64,000 nt of DNA from Streptomyces roseofulvus (GTDB taxonomy: Bacteria > Actinomycetota > Actinomycetes > Streptomycetales > Streptomycetaceae). A program made the translations under genes and the position numbers. The stretch spans positions 6,014,001 to 6,078,000 of the forward strand of contig NZ_BAAAWE010000001.1 of NCBI RefSeq assembly GCF_039534915.1, written 5' to 3'. Below are positions 44,927 through 53,762 of this stretch, piece after piece (positions within the stretch are counted from its first letter, which is position 1; every line of letters begins with the position of its first letter). The notes beneath the pieces were generated by a model. The model was not told the origin of the DNA. It ran no database searches and saw only the letters and a program-made list of their open reading frames with translations.

Positions 44927-46127
44927 CTCGCCCCTCCCGGTTCGGCGCCGGCCTGCGCAGCCGGCGGTGGCCGAGCAGGCCCACCACGACCGCGAGCGCG
45001 CCCGAGACGACGGGCACCACGTACGCCGACTCCGCCCCCGAGGCGTCGACCACCCAGCCGGCCGCCGAGGAACCGAGCGCCACGCCGATCGCGAGGCCGG
45101 TGCCGGTCCAGGTCATGCCCTCGGTGAGCTGGGTGTGCGGTACGTGCTTCTCGACGAGGGCCATCGTGGTCACCATCGTCGGCGCGATGGACAGGCCCGC
45201 GACAAAGAGCGCCACGGCCAGCAACGGCAGGTTCCCGGCCAGTAGGAGGGGGATCATACTCACGGCCATCGCACAGACGCCCAGCAGCCACCGGCGGGAC
45301 GGCTCGCCCTTGAGGTGGAGCAGTCCGAAGACCGCTCCGGCCAGGCAGGAGCCCAGCGCGTAGACGGCGAGGACCAGGCTGGCGGCGGCCTTCTGGCCCC
45401 GCTCCTCGGCGAAGGCCACGGTCACCACGTCCACCGAACCGAAGATCGCGCCGGTGGCGACGAAGGCCAGGGCGAGGACCTGGAGGCCGGGGGAGCGGAG
45501 CGCCGAACCGCCCTTGGCGGCGGGCTGCGGGTGCGGCTCCGGCTCGGTGTCCCGCTGGGCGGTCAGCCAGAAGACGCCGATCGCGAGGAAGACCCCGGCC
45601 AGCAGCGGGCCGGCCTCCGGGAACCAGGTGGTCGACAGTCCGATGGAGATGATCGGGCCGAAGATGAAGCACACCTCGTCGACGATCGACTCCCACGAGT
45701 ACGCGGTGTGCAGCGACCGCGCGTCGCCCCGGTAGATGCCCGCCCAGCGGGCCCGGGTCATCGCCCCGACGCTGGGCACCACGCCGATCACGGCCGTGAA
45801 GGCGAAGAGCGTCCAGTCCGGGGCCTGCTGCTGCACGCAGAGCAGCAGCCCGGTGGCGGCGGCGAGGGAGATCAGGGTGACGGGGCGGAGCACCCGCCGC
45901 TGCCCGTACCGGTCGACCAGGCGGGAGACCTGGGGGCCGAGCACGGCGGCGGACATCGCGAGCGTCGCCGAGAGGGCACCGGCCAGTCCGTAACGGCCGG
46001 TGACCTGGGAGATCATCGTGACGATGCCGATGCCCATCATGGACAGCGGCATCCGGCCGAGGAAGCCGGCCACGGAGAACGACGCGGTACCGGGCGCCGA
46101 GAAGATCGCGCGGTAGGGACTGGACAA
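44871..46127 (-). CDS. MFS transporter
   Basis: This is a 418-residue major facilitator with about twelve membrane segments and the cytoplasmic loop motif SRLVDRYGQRRVLRP after the second, as in the MFS A motif. The hydrophilic C-terminal tail (RRPAPNREGRDEHEDSG) is encoded by sequence overlapping the next gene. The start is TTG at 46127, giving SSPYRAIFSAPGTASF, with ggagaa just ahead. No ATG or GTG fits as well. Substrate unknown. Overlap with the lactone oxidase gene suggests a functional link, perhaps uptake of its substrate or efflux of its product. Confidence 0.85.
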   Translation of the reverse strand: MSSPYRAIFSAPGTASFSVAGFLGRMPLSMMGIGIVTMISQVTGRYGLAGALSATLAMSAAVLGPQVSRLVDRYGQRRVLRPVTLISLAAATGLLLCVQQQAPDWTLFAFTAVIGVVPSVGAMTRARWAGIYRGDARSLHTAYSWESIVDEVCFIFGPIISIGLSTTWFPEAGPLLAGVFLAIGVFWLTAQRDTEPEPHPQPAAKGGSALRSPGLQVLALAFVATGAIFGSVDVVTVAFAEERGQKAAASLVLAVYALGSCLAGAVFGLLHLKGEPSRRWLLGVCAMAVSMIPLLLAGNLPLLAVALFVAGLSIAPTMVTTMALVEKHVPHTQLTEGMTWTGTGLAIGVALGSSAAGWVVDASGAESAYVVPVVSGALAVVVGLLGHRRLRRPAPNREGRDEHEDSGTGERQDGQPVA

Positions 46128-46287
46128 GGGGTTCTCCGGCTCTGCGACGCGGCGCGCCGCCCGTTCGGCACGGTCAACACGTGTAATTGACGTCTAAAGC
46201 CTAAGGGTTCGAAGCCGTCGGGTCATCCCCGTATTTCCGGACGGGCCGCGCCCCGGGCCGCCGGCGCCGGGTGGGAGGATCGGTGCC

Positions 46288-47415
46288 ATGTCCGATCAGC
46301 ACGATCCCGCCCCGTACGACGCCCTGCTGCTGCTCTCCTTCGGCGGCCCCGAGGGCCCGGACGACGTCGTCCCGTTCCTGGAGAACGTGACGCGCGGCCG
46401 CGGCATCCCCAAGGAGCGGCTCAAGGAGGTGGGGCAGCACTACTTCCTCTTCGGCGGCGTCAGCCCGATCAACGGCCAGAACCGCGCCCTGCTCGACGCG
46501 CTGCGGACCGACTTCGCCGAGGCCGGCCTCGGCCTGCCGGTCTACTGGGGCAACCGGAACTGGGCCCCCTACCTCACCGACACCCTCCGCGAGATGGTCC
46601 ACGACGGCCGCCGCCACATCGCCGTCCTCACCACCAGCGCGTACGCCTCCTACTCCGGCTGCCGCCAGTACCGCGAGAACCTCGCCGACGCGCTCGCCGC
46701 GCTGGAGGCGGAGGGCCTGCCCCTGCCCCGGGTCGACAAACTCCGCCACTACTTCAACCACCCCGGCTTCGTGGAACCCATGGTGGAAGGCGTCCTCGCC
46801 TCCCTCGCCGACCTCGACGAGCCCGTCCGGTCCGGCGCCCACCTCGCCTTCACCACCCACTCCATCCCGGACTCCGCCGCCGACACCTCCGGCCCCGTCC
46901 CCGACCACGGCCCCGGCGGCGCCTACGTCGCACAGCACCTCGACGTCGCCCGGGTCATCGCCGACGCGGTGCGCGAGCGGACCGGCGCCGACCACCCCTG
47001 GAAGCTCGTCTACCAGTCCCGCAGCGGCGCCCCCCACATCCCCTGGCTGGAACCGGACATCTGCGACCACCTGGAGGAGCTGAGCGCGGCCGGCGCCCCC
47101 GCCGCCGTCATGGTGCCGATCGGCTTCGTCTCCGACCACATGGAGGTCCTCTACGACCTCGACACCGAGGCCACCGCCAAGGCCGCCGAGCTCGGCCTGC
47201 CCGTCCGCCGGTCCGCCACCGTCGGCGCCGACCCGCGGTTCGCCGCCGCCATCCGCGACCTGGTCCTGGAACGGGCCGCCGCCGAGCGCGGCACGCACGC
47301 GCAGCGGTGCTTCCTGGGCGCCCTCGGCCCCTCCCACGACCTCTGCCCGATCGGCTGCTGCCCGGCCCGCGCCGAGCGCCCCGCCGCCGCCGGAGCCGAC
47401 AGCCCCTACGCCTGA
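46288..47415 (+). CDS. hemH: Ferrochelatase (coproporphyrin III ferrochelatase)
   Basis: This is a 375-residue chelatase. It has LLLLSFGGPEGPDDVVPFL at the start, YWGNRNWAPYL, the metal-insertion histidine His191 in FTTHSIPDS, and QSRSGAPHIPWLEPD. Cysteines in SGCRQY (Cys125) and in the C-terminal LCPIGCCP cluster match the [2Fe-2S] ligands of actinobacterial ferrochelatases. In actinobacteria the enzyme inserts iron into coproporphyrin III in the coproporphyrin-dependent haem pathway, so it would be called CpfC in newer naming. It is followed after 11 bases by an inositol monophosphatase-like gene. Confidence 0.94.
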   Translation: MSDQHDPAPYDALLLLSFGGPEGPDDVVPFLENVTRGRGIPKERLKEVGQHYFLFGGVSPINGQNRALLDALRTDFAEAGLGLPVYWGNRNWAPYLTDTLREMVHDGRRHIAVLTTSAYASYSGCRQYRENLADALAALEAEGLPLPRVDKLRHYFNHPGFVEPMVEGVLASLADLDEPVRSGAHLAFTTHSIPDSAADTSGPVPDHGPGGAYVAQHLDVARVIADAVRERTGADHPWKLVYQSRSGAPHIPWLEPDICDHLEELSAAGAPAAVMVPIGFVSDHMEVLYDLDTEATAKAAELGLPVRRSATVGADPRFAAAIRDLVLERAAAERGTHAQRCFLGALGPSHDLCPIGCCPARAERPAAAGADSPYA

Positions 47416-47426
47416 GGAGCCATGCC

Positions 47427-48236
47427 GTGACCCCCGCATCCCCGCCCTCGCCCGACGCCCTGCTCGAACTGGCCCTGGAGGCCGCCCGGCGGGCCGGCGC
47501 GCTGCTGCGCGACGGCCGGCCCGACGACCTGGCCGTGGCCGCCACCAAGTCCAGCGCCATCGACGTCGTCACCGAGATGGACATCGCCGCCGAGAAGCTG
47601 ATCACCGGCTTCCTCGCCGAGCACCGCCCCCAGGACGGGCTGCTCGGCGAGGAGGGCGCCGCCACCCCGGGGACCAGCGGCGTCCGCTGGGTGATCGACC
47701 CGCTCGACGGCACCGTGAACTACCTCTACGGCCTGCCCTCCTGGGCCGTCTCCATCGCCGCCGAGTACGAGGGCGAGACCGTCGTCGGCGTCGTCGAGGC
47801 CCCGCTGCGCGGCGAGACCTTCCACGCCGTCCGCGGCGGCGGCGCGTACCTGGGCGAGCGCCGGCTCGCCGTCCGCACCGCGCCCCCCTTCGACCAGGCC
47901 CTGCTCGGCACCGGCTTCGGCTACGTGCAGTCCCGCCGCGCCCACCAGGCCGAGGTGGTCCGGGAGGTCCTGCCGCTGGTCCGGGACATCCGGCGGGGCG
48001 GCTCGGCCGCCATCGACCTCTGCGACGTGGCGGCCGGCCGGCTCGACGCGTACTACGAGCGCGGGCTCAACCCCTGGGACCACGCCGCGGGGGCCCTGAT
48101 CGCCCACGAGGCGGGCGCGCGCACCGGCGGACGCCCGGGAGAGCCCCTCTCCGGCGAACTGGCCGTAGCGGCCCCCGAGGGCCTCTTCGAGCCCCTCCAG
48201 GAGCTGCTCGACCGGCTGGGCGCCTGGCACGACTGA
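47427..48236 (+). CDS. Inositol monophosphatase-family phosphatase
   Basis: This is a 269-residue Mg-dependent phosphatase. Metal ligands are in LLGEEGA, in DPLDGTVNY (family signature) and in LNPWDHAAGALIAHEAGA. Substrates in the family include inositol-1-phosphate, histidinol phosphate, fructose-1,6-bisphosphate and PAP, and none can be picked from sequence. GTG 47427 is the start, with gaggag seven bases ahead. An ATG just upstream reads only two codons. A strong hairpin follows the stop. Confidence 0.88.
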   Translation: MTPASPPSPDALLELALEAARRAGALLRDGRPDDLAVAATKSSAIDVVTEMDIAAEKLITGFLAEHRPQDGLLGEEGAATPGTSGVRWVIDPLDGTVNYLYGLPSWAVSIAAEYEGETVVGVVEAPLRGETFHAVRGGGAYLGERRLAVRTAPPFDQALLGTGFGYVQSRRAHQAEVVREVLPLVRDIRRGGSAAIDLCDVAAGRLDAYYERGLNPWDHAAGALIAHEAGARTGGRPGEPLSGELAVAAPEGLFEPLQELLDRLGAWHD

Positions 48237-48249
48237 GAGCGGCCCCGGA

Positions 48250-48293
48250 CACGGCGGTGCCCCGGAGCCGTCCGGCTCCGGGGCACCGCCGTG
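48250..48293. terminator. Bidirectional hairpin after the inositol monophosphatase gene
   Basis: A 21-base perfect stem (cacggcggtgccccggag... and complement) has a very short loop, located between converging genes. Confidence 0.85.
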
Positions 48294-48318
48294 CCGCTCC
48301 CACGGGGAGCGGCCTCGC

Positions 48319-48501
48319 TCAGGCGCTCTGCGCGCAGACCGTCGCGACCTCCACGCCGTGCTCCGCGGCCAGCCGGTGGAGGTCCTCCAGCTCGGCCTGC
48401 TCGACGTCCGCCAGGTAGTCGTCGCCGGTCTCGCGGGCCCGCGTGAGGTCCGACTGCGTCGTCCTGATGCGCTGCAGCAGCCCTGCGGTGAAAGCGTCCA
48501 T
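48319..48501 (-). CDS. Small conserved hypothetical protein (60 residues)
   Basis: A short helical protein beginning MDAFTAGLLQRIRTTQSDL, with a charged middle (ETGDDYLADVEQAELEDLHRLAAEHG) and a single cysteine near the end. Its own ribosome site (gaggagggg) lies directly before the ATG, which argues that it is real despite its length. Homologues are common in Streptomyces at this place beside cutRS, as I recall. Function unknown. A possible coiled-coil protein. Confidence 0.72.
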   Translation of the reverse strand: MDAFTAGLLQRIRTTQSDLTRARETGDDYLADVEQAELEDLHRLAAEHGVEVATVCAQSA

Positions 48502-48870
48502 GCGCCCCTCCTCATGGGTCCGGCGGCACGGGGGTGTGCCGGGGGGTGGGTGGATCACACACTGTCCGCTCCCGGGGGACGGAAGAGCCGTGGGCGTGCC
48601 ACATACAGGGCGTGATCGCGGGGTGTGCAGACCTCCTCCCCACCCCTCTCCGGGGGGAAACCTCAACTGCCCCCTGAATCAGGTGAATTCTTCGCGCCCC
48701 CTTCCGCGCCCCCTGCGCGGGCCCGCCGCGGCCCGTCCCGCCGGGCGGCCGCCCACCGCCGTCTTACAGCCGGTTTACGCGCGTACGGGGCAGGATGGAC
48801 ACGCACAGTCAGTGTTCAGGAACGCCCCCCGGTCCACCCGGACCGGAGCGCCGAAGGAAGGAAGAACGAC
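48502..48870. promoter_or_regulatory. Divergent upstream region of cutR and the small protein gene
   Basis: No gene in 369 bases. Close to cutR, the sequence ttacagccggtttacgcgcgtacg (48765-48790 region) contains two ttac elements spaced like the direct half-sites bound by OmpR-type regulators, so CutR autoregulation is possible. The assignment is by pattern only. Confidence 0.4.
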
Positions 48871-49524
48871 GTGCGCGTACTCGTCGTCGAGGACGAGCAG
48901 CTGCTCGCCGATGCGGTGGCCACCGGACTGCGCCGGGAGGCCATGGCCGTCGACGTCGTGTACGACGGCGCCGCCGCCCTGGAGCGCGTAGGGGTCAACG
49001 ACTACGACGTCGTCGTCCTCGACCGCGACCTGCCGCTGGTCCACGGCGACGACGTCTGCCGCAAGATCGTCGAGCTGGGGATGCCGACCCGGATCCTGAT
49101 GCTGACCGCCTCGGGCGACGTGAGCGACCGGGTCGAGGGCCTGGAGCTGGGCGCCGACGACTACCTTCCGAAGCCGTTCGCCTTCACCGAGCTCACCGCG
49201 CGCGTGCGCGCGCTCGGGCGCCGCACCTCCGTGCCGCTGCCGCCGGTCCTGGAGCGGGCCGGCATCAAGCTCGACCCCAACCGCCGCGAGGTCTTCCGGG
49301 ACGGCCGGGAGGTCCAGCTCGCGCCCAAGGAGTTCGCCGTCCTGGAGGTGCTGATGCGCTCCGAGGGCGCCGTCGTCTCGGCGGAGCAGCTCCTGGAGAA
49401 GGCCTGGGACGAGAACACCGATCCGTTCACCAACGTGGTCCGGGTGACCGTCATGACCCTCCGGCGCAAGCTGGGCGAGCCGCCCGTCATCGTCACCGTC
49501 CCCGGCTCCGGCTACCGGATCTGA
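48871..49524 (+). CDS. cutR: Response regulator CutR (OmpR family)
   Basis: This is a 217-residue two-domain regulator. The receiver domain (1-115) has the acidic pair VVEDE, phosphoacceptor Asp51 in VVVLDRDLP, and Lys in LPKPFAF. The winged-helix output domain (about 125-217) has LAPKEFAVLEVLMRS and FTNVVRVTVMTLRRKL and ends at GSGYRI. GTG 48871 with gaaggaaggaag ahead begins the conserved sequence. It pairs with CutS, four bases downstream. In Streptomyces CutRS affects antibiotic production and responds to envelope redox/secretion stress. Confidence 0.9.
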   Translation: MRVLVVEDEQLLADAVATGLRREAMAVDVVYDGAAALERVGVNDYDVVVLDRDLPLVHGDDVCRKIVELGMPTRILMLTASGDVSDRVEGLELGADDYLPKPFAFTELTARVRALGRRTSVPLPPVLERAGIKLDPNRREVFRDGREVQLAPKEFAVLEVLMRSEGAVVSAEQLLEKAWDENTDPFTNVVRVTVMTLRRKLGEPPVIVTVPGSGYRI

Positions 49525-49528
49525 TCCG

Positions 49529-50767
49529 ATGGCCGCGACCCCGGCGCCGCACCCGCAGGCGCCACCGAAGCCCACCTGGGACCCGCGGGACCCGGTCAGG
49601 CCGCTGCTGCGGCCCACCATCCGGATACGGCTCACGCTCCTCTACGGCGGCATGTTCCTGATCGCCGGCATCCTGCTGCTGTCGATCATCTACCTCTTCA
49701 CGGCGCAGAGCCTGACCGACAGCGTCGCCAGCCTGCCGTTCAAGATCGTCGAGGGCAAGGTCCTGCCCACCACGGCGGAGTGCGTGCTGCCCGACAACGG
49801 CACCGGCGAGCAGTTCAACGCCGCGGTCTCCATCTGCCTGCGCCACGAGACCGACCTGGCGCTCCAGGACCTCCTGCGCCGCTCGCTCTTCGCCCTCCTG
49901 GGGCTGAGCATCATCGCCTTCGCCTTCGGCTACGCCATGGCCGGCCGGGTGCTCTCGCCGCTCGGCCGGATCACCCGCACCGCCCGCCAGGTGGCCGGCT
50001 CCGACCTGGCCCGCCGGATCGAGCTGGACGGCCCGGACGACGAGCTGAAGGAGCTGGCGGACACCTTCGACGAGATGCTGGACCGCCTGGAGCGGGCCTT
50101 CACCGCCCAGCAGCGCTTCGTCGCCAACGCCTCGCACGAGCTGCGCACCCCGCTGGCGATCAACCGCACCCTCCTGGAGGTCCACCTCTCGGACCCGGGG
50201 GCGCCGGTCGAGCTCCAGCAGCTCGGCAAGACCCTGCTGGCCACCAACGAGCGCAGCGAGCAGCTGGTCGAGGGCCTGCTGCTGCTGGCCCGCAGCGACA
50301 ACCAGATCATCGACCGCAAACCCGTGGACCTCGCCGAGGTCGCCGAGCGGGCGGTCGACCAGGTGCACGCGGAGGCCGAGGCCAGGGGCGTCGAGATGCG
50401 CGGCGAGCGCGCCCCGGTCGTGGTCCAGGGCAACGGCGTCCTGCTGGAGCGGATCGCCCTGAACCTGCTCCAGAACGCCGTGCGGTACAACGTCCCGGAC
50501 GGGGGATGGGTCGAGGTCACCACCGAGGCCCAGCACGGCCAGGCGGTGCTCGTGGTGTCGAACACGGGCCCGGTGGTCCCGGCGTACGAGATCGACAACC
50601 TCTTCGAGCCGTTCCGCAGGCTCCGGCAGGAGCGGACGGGCAGCGACAAGGGCGTCGGGCTCGGTCTGTCGATCGCGCGCTCGGTGGCCCGGGCGCACGG
50701 CGGACGCATCAGCGCGGAGCCCCGCGAGGGCGGTGGCCTGGTGATGCGCGTCACTCTGCCGATCTGA
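49529..50767 (+). CDS. cutS: Sensor histidine kinase CutS
   Basis: This is a 412-residue membrane kinase. Membrane spans lie at about residues 34-58 and 117-138, and the extracellular loop of about 58 residues carries two cysteines (Cys85 and Cys103) that are conserved in CutS proteins and proposed to sense the disulfide state. HAMP follows (about 139-192), then HisKA with His203 in ASHELRTPLA, and the ATPase domain with NLLQNAVRYN, SNTGPVVP and GVGLGLSIARSVA. It phosphorylates CutR. The ATG is four bases after the cutR stop. Confidence 0.92.
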   Translation: MAATPAPHPQAPPKPTWDPRDPVRPLLRPTIRIRLTLLYGGMFLIAGILLLSIIYLFTAQSLTDSVASLPFKIVEGKVLPTTAECVLPDNGTGEQFNAAVSICLRHETDLALQDLLRRSLFALLGLSIIAFAFGYAMAGRVLSPLGRITRTARQVAGSDLARRIELDGPDDELKELADTFDEMLDRLERAFTAQQRFVANASHELRTPLAINRTLLEVHLSDPGAPVELQQLGKTLLATNERSEQLVEGLLLLARSDNQIIDRKPVDLAEVAERAVDQVHAEAEARGVEMRGERAPVVVQGNGVLLERIALNLLQNAVRYNVPDGGWVEVTTEAQHGQAVLVVSNTGPVVPAYEIDNLFEPFRRLRQERTGSDKGVGLGLSIARSVARAHGGRISAEPREGGGLVMRVTLPI

Positions 50768-51163
50768 CAGACTGCGGGGACGCGGCCCGATCTGTTCGCT
50801 TTGAGCGGAATTTCGGGACCCCCGTCCTGAGATGGACATGTGTGATCGATCACAAGCGCGAGTGCCCGCGGGGTCGCGCTCCGTGACCGTGAATTCCGGG
50901 GGAAAACCCGGAAAAGTCCGGGTTTCCCGGGCGTCGACGGGCGGAAAGTACACGGGGTGGCGGCCCGCACGGCCGCCCCGAGGACCGTGTACGGTCCGCA
51001 TCGCCACTCGTACCGATCACTCCTTGAGAGCGCGGGACGGGTGTCGATTGAGTAACAGACCTTGATGTGAGGCAAAATCTGCGCCTCAGGTCGGGCACAA
51101 GTCCGACCTCTCACGCGTTACGTGCGCTGAGACACCCGCAACCACCCAGAGGGGGAGAGCGAC
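50768..51163. promoter_or_regulatory. Intergenic region upstream of the DUF4193 gene
   Basis: There is no gene in 396 bases. It contains the inverted repeat ggaccgt-gt-acggtcc (50982-50997) and a hairpin aggtcgg/ccgacct (51088-51109) in what would be the leader of the DUF4193 gene. It is comparatively A/T-rich between 51050 and 51080 (acagaccttgatgtgaggc), a likely promoter area. Confidence 0.45.
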
Positions 51164-51460
51164 ATGGCAACGGACTACGACACCCCACGCAAGACCGACG
51201 ACGACGTCGACTCGGACAGCCTTGAGGAGCTCAAGGCCCGCCGGAACGACAAGTCGACCTCGACCGTCGACGTCGACGAGTTCGAGGCCGCCGAGGGCCT
51301 GGAGCTCCCCGGCGCCGACCTCTCGAACGAGGAGCTGGCCGTCCGGGTCCTGCCCAAGCAGGCCGACGAGTTCACCTGCATGAGCTGCTTCCTGGTGCAC
51401 CACCGCAGCCAGCTGGCGCGCGAGAAGAACGGCCAGCCGATCTGCCGCGACTGCGACTGA
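51164..51460 (+). CDS. DUF4193 family small zinc-ribbon-like protein
   Basis: This is a 98-residue actinobacterial protein. The acidic N-terminal half (TDDDVDSDSLEELKARRND) is followed by a C-terminal metal-binding pattern: CMSC in FTCMSCFLVHHRS, and CRDC at the very end (PICRDCD). This could hold a zinc ion. The ATG has ggggga-type sequence eight bases before it. Function unknown. DUF4193 genes are conserved next to dut in actinomycetes, and one may be linked with transcription or stress, but this is not established here. Confidence 0.88.
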   Translation: MATDYDTPRKTDDDVDSDSLEELKARRNDKSTSTVDVDEFEAAEGLELPGADLSNEELAVRVLPKQADEFTCMSCFLVHHRSQLAREKNGQPICRDCD

Positions 51461-51473
51461 GTCAGGCGCGGCC

Positions 51474-52538
51474 GTGGCAGGCGACACACCGTCCCGGAAG
51501 CGGCGTCTGAGGCTTCCCGCGAAGCCCCGGGCGTACAAGGGCGGCACGGGCCCGACGGAGGGCGCCCAGGAGGCTCCCGACGCCGCGCAGGCCGCCCCCC
51601 TGGCCTCCCTCGGCGTGGTGGACGACGGGCGAGGCCCCACGGCCTCGCTCGCAGCTGCCGGCGACGACGGACAGGGCGAGGCACTCCTTCCCGCGGAGCG
51701 GGACCCCGAAGGCCCCTCGGACCCCGAGGCGCCCGAGGAGCGTGACGCGAGCCGTCACGGCAGGCTGGACGCCGTCAGGCGGCTGGCCAACCCGGCGCGC
51801 GCGCAGCTCGACCGCCTCAGGATCGACGCCGCGCGCATCGACGCGGTCCGCCGCAGCGTGGACGGCGTCAAGCAGGGCGTGAAGCGGAGCGGCGACGGCG
51901 CCAAGGCCGGCATCGCCTACCTGGCCGACCGGCTGATCGACCTGGCCCCGCGCGTCCCCGTCCGCGACCTCGCGACCCTGCGCAAGCAGTTCCCCGGGCT
52001 CGGCCCCGAGGAACTGGCCGACAAGCTGGTCTTCGGCGCGGCCAACGCCAGCTCGACCGTCGGCGCGGGCATCGGCGCCGCCGCCATGCTCCCCGTACCG
52101 CCGGCCATGCCGGCCGAGCTGGCAGCGGAGATCACCGGCGTCGCCGCGATCGAGATCAAGCTCATCGCCGAACTGCACGAGGTCTACGGACTGCGGCCGC
52201 CCGGCACCCTGCCCCAGCGCTCGGCCGCCTACCTGACCTCCTGGGCCGAGGAGCGGGGCATCGACCCCACCAAGCCCACGACGATCAACGCGGCCCTCGG
52301 CGGACAGCTCAAGCGCGAACTGCGCCAGCAGATCATGAAACGCATGGTCCGCAACCTGCCGAACCTCACCCCGTTCATGGTGGGCGCGGCCGTCGGCGCG
52401 GTCATGAACCGGCGCGACACCAAGAAGCTCGCCGGGCACATCCGCAAGGACCTCAGGGCCCGCCAGGTCCCCTGGGACAGGCTCACCGGGCTGCCCCCGC
52501 TGGAACAGCCGGAGAACCCCAAGGAACTGGGCTTCTAG
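51474..52538 (+). CDS. Conserved hypothetical protein with hydrophobic glycine/alanine-rich centre
   Basis: This is a 354-residue protein. Residues 1-100 are disordered and rich in Ala/Glu/Pro. A basic helical part follows (LDAVRRLANPARAQLDRLRIDAARIDAVRRSVDG). A conserved domain of about residues 145-330 has VPVRDLATLRKQFPGLGPEELADKL and an amphipathic to hydrophobic stretch (STVGAGIGAAAMLPVPPAMPAELAAEI), then LTPFMVGAAVGAVMNRRDT near the end. It may associate with membranes, and it resembles EcsC-type proteins only loosely. GTG 51474 is the nearest start after the DUF4193 stop. The converging gene is DUF3093. Confidence 0.75.
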   Translation: MAGDTPSRKRRLRLPAKPRAYKGGTGPTEGAQEAPDAAQAAPLASLGVVDDGRGPTASLAAAGDDGQGEALLPAERDPEGPSDPEAPEERDASRHGRLDAVRRLANPARAQLDRLRIDAARIDAVRRSVDGVKQGVKRSGDGAKAGIAYLADRLIDLAPRVPVRDLATLRKQFPGLGPEELADKLVFGAANASSTVGAGIGAAAMLPVPPAMPAELAAEITGVAAIEIKLIAELHEVYGLRPPGTLPQRSAAYLTSWAEERGIDPTKPTTINAALGGQLKRELRQQIMKRMVRNLPNLTPFMVGAAVGAVMNRRDTKKLAGHIRKDLRARQVPWDRLTGLPPLEQPENPKELGF

Positions 52539-52570
52539 ACCGCCCCGGGCCGCCAGGGGCGGCCCCGGGA
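52539..52570. terminator. Imperfect GC hairpin between converging genes
   Basis: cccgggccgc and gcggccccggg can pair with one bulge around a short loop, directly after the stop of the hypothetical gene and before the DUF3093 stop. A weak call. Confidence 0.4.
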
Positions 52571-52591
52571 CGGACCGTGGGCAAGGAGGGC

Positions 52592-53119
52592 TCAGCCCTC
52601 CGCCCGCACCGCCTCGACCGCGGCCGCCAGCCCCTCCGGGTCACGGCTCGACAGGTACAGGTACGGCGTCGGGTCCGCCGGATCCGTCACGACCACCCGC
52701 ACCGCCCGCGGCACATAGCTGCGCATCAGCATGAAGGCGCGGGGATCCGCCTTGTGCGTGCGCCAGGCGCGCGCCCCCTCCTCGTCCAGCACCTCGACCG
52801 CCCCCAGCGCGGACACCGGCACCCGGGCCTCGCCCGCCACCAGCGAACCGGCCACCACCCGGATGCGGGCCGAGCCGTACGAGGACGCCGCCACACCGGC
52901 CGCCACCCCCGCCACGATCAGACCGCCCAGCATCGGCACCGTGCCCAGCGGGAACATGATCAGACCGCCGGAGACCGCCAGCAGGGCGACGATCACCCAC
53001 CACGAACCGGGCACGGTCAGCCGCTCGTCGAAGCGGGGCGCCGCGGGGGAGGCGGGAGACGCGGGGGAGGAGGCCCCCGACGGCGGAGTCGGCGCGGGGT
53101 TCGATGCGGAAGGCTGCAT
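52592..53119 (-). CDS. DUF3093 family membrane protein
   Basis: This is a 175-residue protein. A proline/alanine/serine-rich N-terminus is followed by FDERLTVPGSWWVIVALLA, the conserved DUF3093 start, and two membrane segments at about residues 40-60 and 62-82. A soluble C-terminal part contains RVPVSALGAVEVLDEEGARAWR and the conserved AFMLMRSYVPRAVRV and YLYLSSRDPEGL. The function is unknown, but it is nearly universal in streptomycetes beside dut. ATG 53119 was chosen over an earlier in-frame start because the upstream residues are the reverse of the divergent promoter. Confidence 0.85.
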   Translation of the reverse strand: MQPSASNPAPTPPSGASSPASPASPAAPRFDERLTVPGSWWVIVALLAVSGGLIMFPLGTVPMLGGLIVAGVAAGVAASSYGSARIRVVAGSLVAGEARVPVSALGAVEVLDEEGARAWRTHKADPRAFMLMRSYVPRAVRVVVTDPADPTPYLYLSSRDPEGLAAAVEAVRAEG

Positions 53120-53177
53120 GCCTCCAAGCTTGGCACGGCGCGACCCGCGCCCGGCCGCGCGGGTAAGGTCTGCGCCT

Positions 53178-53762
53178 GTGACTGGAACATCTGCCGCTCT
53201 CACCCCGCCGGCCGACGCCGTGGCGCCGACCCGCCATCCGGACGCGCCCGCTCCCGGCGAGTCGCTCGGCTCGCACTACGGCCACTGCTTCGGGTGCGGC
53301 GACGGGCAGCCCCACGGCCTCCACCTGGAGGCCCGCGCGGGCGAGGGCGTGAGCGTGACCGCCGAGTTCACCGTCACCGCCGACCACCAGGGCGCCCCCG
53401 GGCTCGCCCACGGCGGGGTGCTCGCCACCGCGCTCGACGAGACCCTCGGCTCCCTGAACTGGCTGCTCCGCGTCATCGCCGTGACCGGCCGCCTGGAGAC
53501 CGACTTCCGCCGCCCCGTGCCGGTCGGCACCGTGCTCCACCTCCAGGCCGAGGTGACGGCCGTGCACGGCCGCAAGATCTACTCGACCGCCACCGGCCGC
53601 ATCGGCGGCCCCGACGGCCCCGTCGCCGTCCGGGCCGAAGCCATGTTCGTCGAGGTCAAGGTCGACCACTTCATCGACAACGGCCGGCCGGAGGAGATCC
53701 AGGCCGCCATGTCCGACCCCGACCAGGTCCGGCGCGCCCGCGCCTTCGAGGTGAACCCCTGA
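53178..53762 (+). CDS. PaaI-type hotdog-fold thioesterase
   Basis: This is a 194-residue single hotdog domain. Notable segments are GHCFGCGDGQPHGLHLE, with two cysteines, and HGGVLATALDETLGSLNWLL, the central helix with the catalytic aspartate/glutamate. It would hydrolyse acyl-CoA or related thioesters, with unknown substrate. The frame is open upstream. GTG 53178 is chosen with aagg about ten bases ahead. Its stop overlaps the dut start (TGATG). Confidence 0.85.
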   Translation: MTGTSAALTPPADAVAPTRHPDAPAPGESLGSHYGHCFGCGDGQPHGLHLEARAGEGVSVTAEFTVTADHQGAPGLAHGGVLATALDETLGSLNWLLRVIAVTGRLETDFRRPVPVGTVLHLQAEVTAVHGRKIYSTATGRIGGPDGPVAVRAEAMFVEVKVDHFIDNGRPEEIQAAMSDPDQVRRARAFEVNP

